A stretch of 10,797 nt of DNA from an uncultured Azospirillum sp. (GTDB lineage Bacteria > Pseudomonadota > Alphaproteobacteria > RF32 > CAG-239), in NCBI GenBank assembly GCA_946184595.1, contig CAMHFM010000017.1, forward strand, positions 1-10,797, read 5' to 3'. Each line of letters starts with the position of its first letter. The stretch's first letter is position 1. Position numbers and translations under genes: made by a program. The notes below the pieces were generated by a model that was given only the letters and a program-made list of their open reading frames with translations, searched no databases and was not told where the DNA came from. Positions 7,491 through 10,797 of the stretch are shown here, in pieces.

Positions 7491-7778
7491 CTACTCAATA
7501 ACCTTAGGAACGGTAAAATAACCGTATGCGGCCTGTGGTGCATTGGCCAAAACTTCTTTAGAATGGTTGCCTGTGGTGACAATATCTTCACGGCAGGTAA
7601 TATTATTTTCGTTTACGGAAACGAGAGGTTCAATACCATCGGTATTGAGTTCGTTCAGTTGTTCAATCCATTGTAAAATCTTATTAAATTCGGCTTCCGT
7701 TGCCTCAATTTTATCATCTTCAACCCGTAAACGAGATAAGAAAGCTATTCGTTTGACAGTCTCTTTATCTATTGCCAT
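7491..7778 (-). CDS. gatC: Asp-tRNA(Asn)/Glu-tRNA(Gln) amidotransferase subunit C
   Basis: GatC is the small subunit that wraps around and stabilises the GatA-GatB interface. The protein has 95 residues, normal for the family. Typical features are RIAFLSRL at 10-17, the central LQWIEQLNELNTDGIEPL at 35-52, and the C-terminal YGYFTVPKVIE. It is the first gene of gatC-gatA-gatB. The ATG at 7778 is preceded by AAGGGA about 9 bases upstream, a moderate ribosome binding site. Confidence 0.96.
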   Translation of the reverse strand: MAIDKETVKRIAFLSRLRVEDDKIEATEAEFNKILQWIEQLNELNTDGIEPLVSVNENNITCREDIVTTGNHSKEVLANAPQAAYGYFTVPKVIE

Positions 7779-7815
7779 CAGCTTTTTCCCTTTATTGATT
7801 TATTTTATTGCTGAT

Positions 7816-7845
7816 GTTTTAGCACATTTATACAGGGAATATCAA
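7816..7845 (-). promoter_or_regulatory. Weak candidate promoter for gatCAB
   Basis: On the minus strand TTGATA (7845-7840) and TAAAAC (7821-7816) are 18 bp apart, in the 91 bp between the lipoprotein gene and gatC. The -35 box is good and the -10 box poor. No intrinsic terminator follows the lipoprotein gene, so readthrough into gatC is also possible. Confidence 0.3.
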
Positions 7846-7869
7846 GTCTGATTTGATTTGCTAACCGAT

Positions 7870-8148
7870 TTATTCGCAGTTATCGCCTTCAAAAGTATAA
7901 TCCGTGACCGTACCGTTGACGATTGTGAAGGATGTTTGGCAAAATTCAGCTCCTGATGGTGAGGTTTGAAAATATGTCCAAAGTTCTTGTCCGGGGACTG
8001 GATAAGATACTTCAGCCGGATCTCCCCAACTTGTAATCAGGACTTCTTGGCTTGATCCTACCCAATTATCAAGGAGTGAGCTATAATCGGCTGAACTGAC
8101 ACAAGCAGATAAAACTATTACGATAAAGGCTAAAACTGTTTTTTTCAT
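7870..8148 (-). CDS. Small lipoprotein, BamE-like in pattern
   Basis: The product has 92 residues. It has a lipoprotein signal peptide: MKK, a hydrophobic stretch, and lipobox LSAC with lipidated Cys16. After processing about 76 residues remain in the periplasm. Residue 17 is Val, not Asp, so sorting to the outer membrane is likely if the E. coli Lol rule applies. The motif WGDPAEV at 41-47, then LWTYF at 56-60 and a G-T-V-T-x-Y strand at 79-84, is the pattern of SmpA/OmlA (BamE)-like small lipoproteins. Cys70 and Cys91 could form a disulphide. A good Shine-Dalgarno (AAGGAG, 8161-8156) lies 7 bases before the ATG. The gene is too diverged to call as bamE itself, and its role is unknown. It points toward gatCAB but is 91 bp away, so membership of that operon is uncertain. 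Confidence 0.85.
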   Translation of the reverse strand: MKKTVLAFIVIVLSACVSSADYSSLLDNWVGSSQEVLITSWGDPAEVSYPVPGQELWTYFQTSPSGAEFCQTSFTIVNGTVTDYTFEGDNCE

Positions 8149-8170
8149 GATATTTCTCCTTTTTTAGAGA

Positions 8171-8198
8171 AAAATATATTCAAAAGTAAGTATTTCAA
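8171..8198 (-). promoter_or_regulatory. Weak candidate promoter for the lipoprotein gene
   Basis: On the minus strand TTGAAA (8198-8193) is followed after 16 bp by TATTTT (8176-8171), or after 14 bp by TATATT. It lies 23-50 bp before the ATG, which would give a very short leader. AT-rich sequence produces such matches easily, so this is a weak call. Confidence 0.25.
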
Positions 8199-8260
8199 GA
8201 AGAGCTATAATAATTATTTTGTAAAAAATCATTTTTTGTCATTTTTTCTCTAAAATATTC

Positions 8261-8289
8261 TTGCACTCGTCTTAAAAATATGCTATATT
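8261..8289 (+). promoter_or_regulatory. Promoter of the orphan membrane protein gene
   Basis: TTGCAC (8261-8266) and TATATT (8284-8289) are separated by 17 bp. The extended form, CTTGCA and CTATAT, resembles the alphaproteobacterial housekeeping consensus CTTGAC-N17-CTATAT. Transcription would begin near 8296, about 40 bases before the ATG at 8335. Two tandem 10-bp copies of TCATTTTTT plus G or C (8229-8248) lie just upstream of the -35 box and may act as a bent, UP-like element. Confidence 0.68.
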
Positions 8290-8334
8290 CTTGAATGTAA
8301 AAAACTTATTAATCAATTATTAAATAATTTAATC

Positions 8335-8823
8335 ATGAAAAAAGAAAGAAAAATTATGGTGTTAAGTATGATCCTTTATATAGTTGGCATCATTACAAGT
8401 TATGTTGGATTGGTAGATGTTTCAAACTCCATAGAACTGAATCTCTATCAGGAAGCAACATTTATCAACGTGTTTATCCTAATGTGGCAGATGTTGAGTC
8501 ATTCTGTATGGTTCTCGATTATGCTCCTGTGCTTTGTTGCCAGTTCTGTGTTGAGGCCATCGTGTTTCGGTGCTAGCGTGCTAGCCAGCATGTTCCTATT
8601 TATAGGATGGAATTGCTTGATTCATGCAGAGGTGGCCTTTCTCCCCTACATGAGTGAGATATATTCCTCAGGATGGTCGTGGATTAGCGTAAGTCAACAC
8701 TTTACCCTAACCTCTGGCGTCATCGCTGTAATCATGTTTGTAATCGGTTTGGTTGCCCATTATAGAATGTTTTATAGAGATGAAACTTGGGGTGACTATA
8801 CCTGGGAAACCATGATGCCTTAG
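8335..8823 (+). CDS. Unrecognised four-helix integral membrane protein
   Basis: The product has 162 residues and I do not recognise a family. Hydrophobic segments are at about 8-28, 45-72, 77-100 and 125-143, suggesting four membrane helices with a short basic N-terminus (KKERK). The C-terminal tail is acidic and aromatic, with Trp152 and Trp157. There are eight Trp in all, several beside membrane segments. The gene has its own promoter and a strong terminator, so it is a single-gene unit between two minus-strand genes. There is no Shine-Dalgarno before ATG 8335; a second ATG at 8356 (Met8) also lacks one. Codon use differs from its neighbours: all four Arg codons are AGA or AGG, and Leu is mostly CTA, CTC, CTG and TTG with a single TTA. 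mutY, by contrast, uses CGN Arg and many TTA. That suggests recent acquisition. No function can be given. Confidence 0.75.
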   Translation: MKKERKIMVLSMILYIVGIITSYVGLVDVSNSIELNLYQEATFINVFILMWQMLSHSVWFSIMLLCFVASSVLRPSCFGASVLASMFLFIGWNCLIHAEVAFLPYMSEIYSSGWSWISVSQHFTLTSGVIAVIMFVIGLVAHYRMFYRDETWGDYTWETMMP

Positions 8824-8842
8824 CCTTAGGAAGCTTATTTAT

Positions 8843-8876
8843 AAACGGCGGAGGGGTAACCTTCCACCGTTTTTTT
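8843..8876 (+). terminator. Strong intrinsic terminator with a GUAA tetraloop
   Basis: A 13-pair stem (8843-8855 with 8860-8872) contains one C-A mismatch and one G-T pair. It closes on the GNRA-type loop GTAA (8856-8859). The T run extends to 8876. It serves the membrane protein gene that ends at 8823. The hflX stop codon (8877-8875, minus) lies in the same T run, so the hairpin also sits exactly at the end of the convergent gene. Confidence 0.9.
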
Positions 8877-10170
8877 ATTTCAACCTATTTTCTAACTGTG
8901 CCCATTTGGATTCCGAAATTTGAACACAGAGCTTAATTCTATCTTCTATCGGGGTTTGGGTTAAAATGCGGGCATTACTGTGCAACCATGCTAAAATATC
9001 ACCTTGGGCCGCTGATATGACAATGTTTTTTTCTAAACTTCCTGCCGCTAATTTTTCATCAATCATCTTAAGAAAATGCTCTCTGCCCTCGCCTGTTGTG
9101 GCTGAGGTCAAAACTTTATTATTTCGTTTTTTAAGGTGTTCTTGAATACGTTGTTTTGTTTCTTTATCCAGTAAATCAGCTTTATTCAGCAATTCTATGT
9201 AATTTGGTTTTTCTTTTATATCTTGCAAACCCAAATTTTTCAAAACTTCCAAAACATCTTTTTTCTGCTCTTGAGAATCTGTATTGGCAATATCGCGGAC
9301 ATGAACAATGATATCTGCTTCCAATACTTCCTCTAATGTGGCACGAAAAGCCATAATTAATTCATGCGGTAAGTCAGAAATAAAGCCAACGGTATCTGAT
9401 AAAATAACCTCTCTACCAGATGGAAGTTTTACACGACGCATTGTCGGGTCTAAGGTGGCAAACAGTAAATCCTGCGCAAAAACATCAGCGTGTGTCAGCA
9501 TATTAAACAGACTTGATTTGCCGGCATTAGTATATCCGACCAAAGCAATAACCGGATAAGGAATTTTTTTGCGAGAATTGCGTTGTAAAGTACGTGTCTT
9601 TTTGACTTTTTCAAGTTCCTTTTTGATTTTGACAATTTTATCATCAATAATTCGTCTGTCTAACTCGATTTGAGTTTCTCCCGGTCCGCCTAAAAATCCG
9701 GCACCGCCTCGTTGGCGTTCCAAGTGGGTCCAACTTCTGACCAAGCGTGAGCGTTGGTAGCTTAAATGTGCTAATTCTACTTGTAAAACACCTTCTCTGG
9801 TGTTAGCTCGTTCGCCAAAAATTTCAAGAATTAAAGCGGTTCTATCGATAACTTTGGTCTCTAACTTTTTTTCGAGATTACGTTGCTGAATGGGAGTTAA
9901 TGTGCTATCAATAATTAATAAATCAATTTGTTTTTCTCTAATAATAGAGCGCAATCTTTCAATAACACCACCTCCGAGAAATGAAGATGGTTTAATCTCC
10001 TTCAAATTGATAATTTCTTGATAGACGACATCCAAATTAATCGCTAAAGCTAATCCGCATGCTTCATCTAAACGAGACTGAGGAGAAATGTGGCACAATG
10101 CTCCTGTTTGATTAGGAAAAATAATTCCTGCTTTAGCTTTTGTCGGACATTTAATCTGGTAATCAGGCAA
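8875..10170 (-). CDS. hflX: Ribosome-associated GTPase HflX
   Basis: HflX is a cytoplasmic GTPase that binds the 50S subunit and splits or rescues stalled ribosomes, notably under heat stress in E. coli. The protein has 431 residues, typical length. The N-terminal HflX domain spans about 1-190, with the Gly-rich GGAGFLGGPGETQIELDRR at 155-173 and a coiled region after it. The G domain follows: G1 GYTNAGKS at 212-219, G2 in ATLDPTMR at 238-245, G3 DTVGF at 259-263, G4 NKAD at 329-332, and G5 SATTG at 356-360. The start is TTG at 10170, since an in-frame TAG lies four codons upstream and no ATG appears before residue 224. The start overlaps the hfq stop in TTGCCTGA, so translation is probably coupled to hfq. 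Order trkA-hfq-hflX is typical of alphaproteobacteria. Confidence 0.97.
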   Translation of the reverse strand: MPDYQIKCPTKAKAGIIFPNQTGALCHISPQSRLDEACGLALAINLDVVYQEIINLKEIKPSSFLGGGVIERLRSIIREKQIDLLIIDSTLTPIQQRNLEKKLETKVIDRTALILEIFGERANTREGVLQVELAHLSYQRSRLVRSWTHLERQRGGAGFLGGPGETQIELDRRIIDDKIVKIKKELEKVKKTRTLQRNSRKKIPYPVIALVGYTNAGKSSLFNMLTHADVFAQDLLFATLDPTMRRVKLPSGREVILSDTVGFISDLPHELIMAFRATLEEVLEADIIVHVRDIANTDSQEQKKDVLEVLKNLGLQDIKEKPNYIELLNKADLLDKETKQRIQEHLKKRNNKVLTSATTGEGREHFLKMIDEKLAAGSLEKNIVISAAQGDILAWLHSNARILTQTPIEDRIKLCVQISESKWAQLENRLK

Positions 10171-10381
10171 TGTTGATATCTACCGGTGTGCTTGGCATAA
10201 CCGTTGAAATAGAATGCTTGTAGATTAATTGTGTGTAACCGTCACGACGTAGTAAAAGCGTATCATCGTCAAACCAAGTGATGATGCCTTGCAGCTTTAC
10301 ACCATTTACTAAAAAGACCGTTACGGATACTTCTTTGTTTTTTAATTCTGTTAAGAATGAACTTTGTACATTTTGAGACAT
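10163..10381 (-). CDS. hfq: RNA chaperone Hfq
   Basis: Hfq forms an Sm-like hexameric ring that pairs small RNAs with target mRNAs. The protein has 72 residues: the Sm core with almost no C-terminal tail. Sm1 is seen as VFLVNGVKLQG at 22-32 and Sm2 as YKHSISTVMP at 54-63. Distal-face residues are largely kept (Phe23 in place of E. coli Tyr25, Gly27, Lys29, Gln31), as are Gln6 and the Tyr54-Lys55-His56 trio. Other RNA contacts differ. E. coli Phe42 aligns with Asp40, and the rim Arg16-Arg17-Glu18-Arg19 aligns with Lys14-Asn15-Lys16-Glu17. The Shine-Dalgarno AAGGAT lies about 7 bases before the ATG. It is 68 bases after trkA, with no clear terminator between, and overlaps hflX by 8 bases. Confidence 0.96.
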   Translation of the reverse strand: MSQNVQSSFLTELKNKEVSVTVFLVNGVKLQGIITWFDDDTLLLRRDGYTQLIYKHSISTVMPSTPVDINIA

Positions 10382-10449
10382 TTTCTTATCCTTCTCGTTA
10401 TTATTGGGTTTGTTTTTGTTATTTTAGGTATAAAAGATTAAAAATGGGT

Positions 10450-10797
10450 TTAAGCAAATAATTTTTCCGCCTTTTTTATTCCTTTCACACTAACATATAA
10501 AATTAAGATGTCTCCGGCTTCAATAATGGTTTCTCCGTCAGGGAAAAAGATATTATCCTTGCGGCAAATGGCACCAATATAGCTGTTCGTCGGCATCTCG
10601 ATGTTTTTAATTTGTTGTCCGATATTAATGTTATCTTCACTAATAATAATTTCCCATACCTCACCGAAATTATGTCCTAAAGAATAAGCATCGCGGATAC
10701 GTGCTTTTCTCAGCTCTTGGAGCATACTGGAGATAATAACGGATGAGCCGTCTATCAAGATACTATCACTGATATTTTCAATAAAATTATTATAGCA
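10450..10797 (-). CDS. trkA: Trk potassium uptake regulator TrkA (C-terminal part, cut by right edge)
   Basis: The visible part is 115 residues, open to the right edge, so the gene starts outside the window. TrkA is the cytoplasmic nucleotide-binding regulator of the TrkH/TrkG potassium channel, with two RCK_N/RCK_C modules. The segment matches the end of TrkA: a SSMLQELRKARIRDAYSL helix region, then the RCK_C domain with GQQIKNIEMPTNSYIGAICR and the closing DGETIIEAGDILILYVS. A reading that begins at 10758 is only an internal TTG; the frame continues upstream to the edge as part of the same protein. Its place before hfq and hflX supports the call. Confidence 0.92.
   Translation of the reverse strand, partial: CYNNFIENISDSILIDGSSVIISSMLQELRKARIRDAYSLGHNFGEVWEIIISEDNINIGQQIKNIEMPTNSYIGAICRKDNIFFPDGETIIEAGDILILYVSVKGIKKAEKLFA

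Noticed and set aside
10450..10758. A complete 102-residue protein starting at 10758
   Set aside because: The putative start is a TTG and the same frame is open to the right edge. The sequence is the C-terminal RCK_C part of TrkA.

Overview
The window looks like the chromosome of a low-GC alphaproteobacterium, possibly a host-associated or gut lineage. The main reason is the order trkA-hfq-hflX, which is typical of alphaproteobacteria. The gatCAB operon, a tRNA-Ser with encoded CCA, a CTTGAC/CTATAT-like promoter and a long autotransporter-type surface protein fit with this. The taxonomic call is inference; no rRNA is present.

Layout. Bases 1-3114 (minus strand) are the first 1,038 codons of a very large exported repeat protein that runs off the left edge. 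It has a signal peptide, two ankyrin-like repeats, a glycine-zipper hydrophobic segment with a Gly6 run, a long field of N-x-G-x-I beta-helix repeats, and the start of the linker that normally precedes an autotransporter beta-barrel. Diverging from it are tRNA-Ser(GCU) with an intrinsic terminator (3315-3438) and mutY (3450-4430). Convergent with mutY is the minus-strand operon gatC-gatA-gatB (7778 down to 4551), the transamidosome amidotransferase. A small lipoprotein gene (7870-8148, minus) lies 91 bp upstream of gatC.

At 8335-8823 (plus) is an orphan gene for a four-helix membrane protein. It has its own good promoter and a strong terminator, no recognisable family, and codon use unlike its neighbours. 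The right end is minus strand: the 3' end of trkA (potassium uptake regulator, cut by the edge), hfq, and hflX, which starts at a TTG overlapping the hfq stop.

How it fits together. Most of the window is housekeeping: base-excision repair (MutY), tRNA-dependent amidation (GatCAB), RNA chaperone and ribosome-associated GTPase (Hfq, HflX), and K+ uptake control (TrkA). The accessory parts are the large surface protein, the lipoprotein and the orphan membrane protein. I found no convincing new multi-gene system. The points most worth a second look are the ankyrin-like module at the N-terminus of the exported repeat protein, substitutions in the RNA-binding proximal face and rim of Hfq, and the codon-atypical membrane protein.
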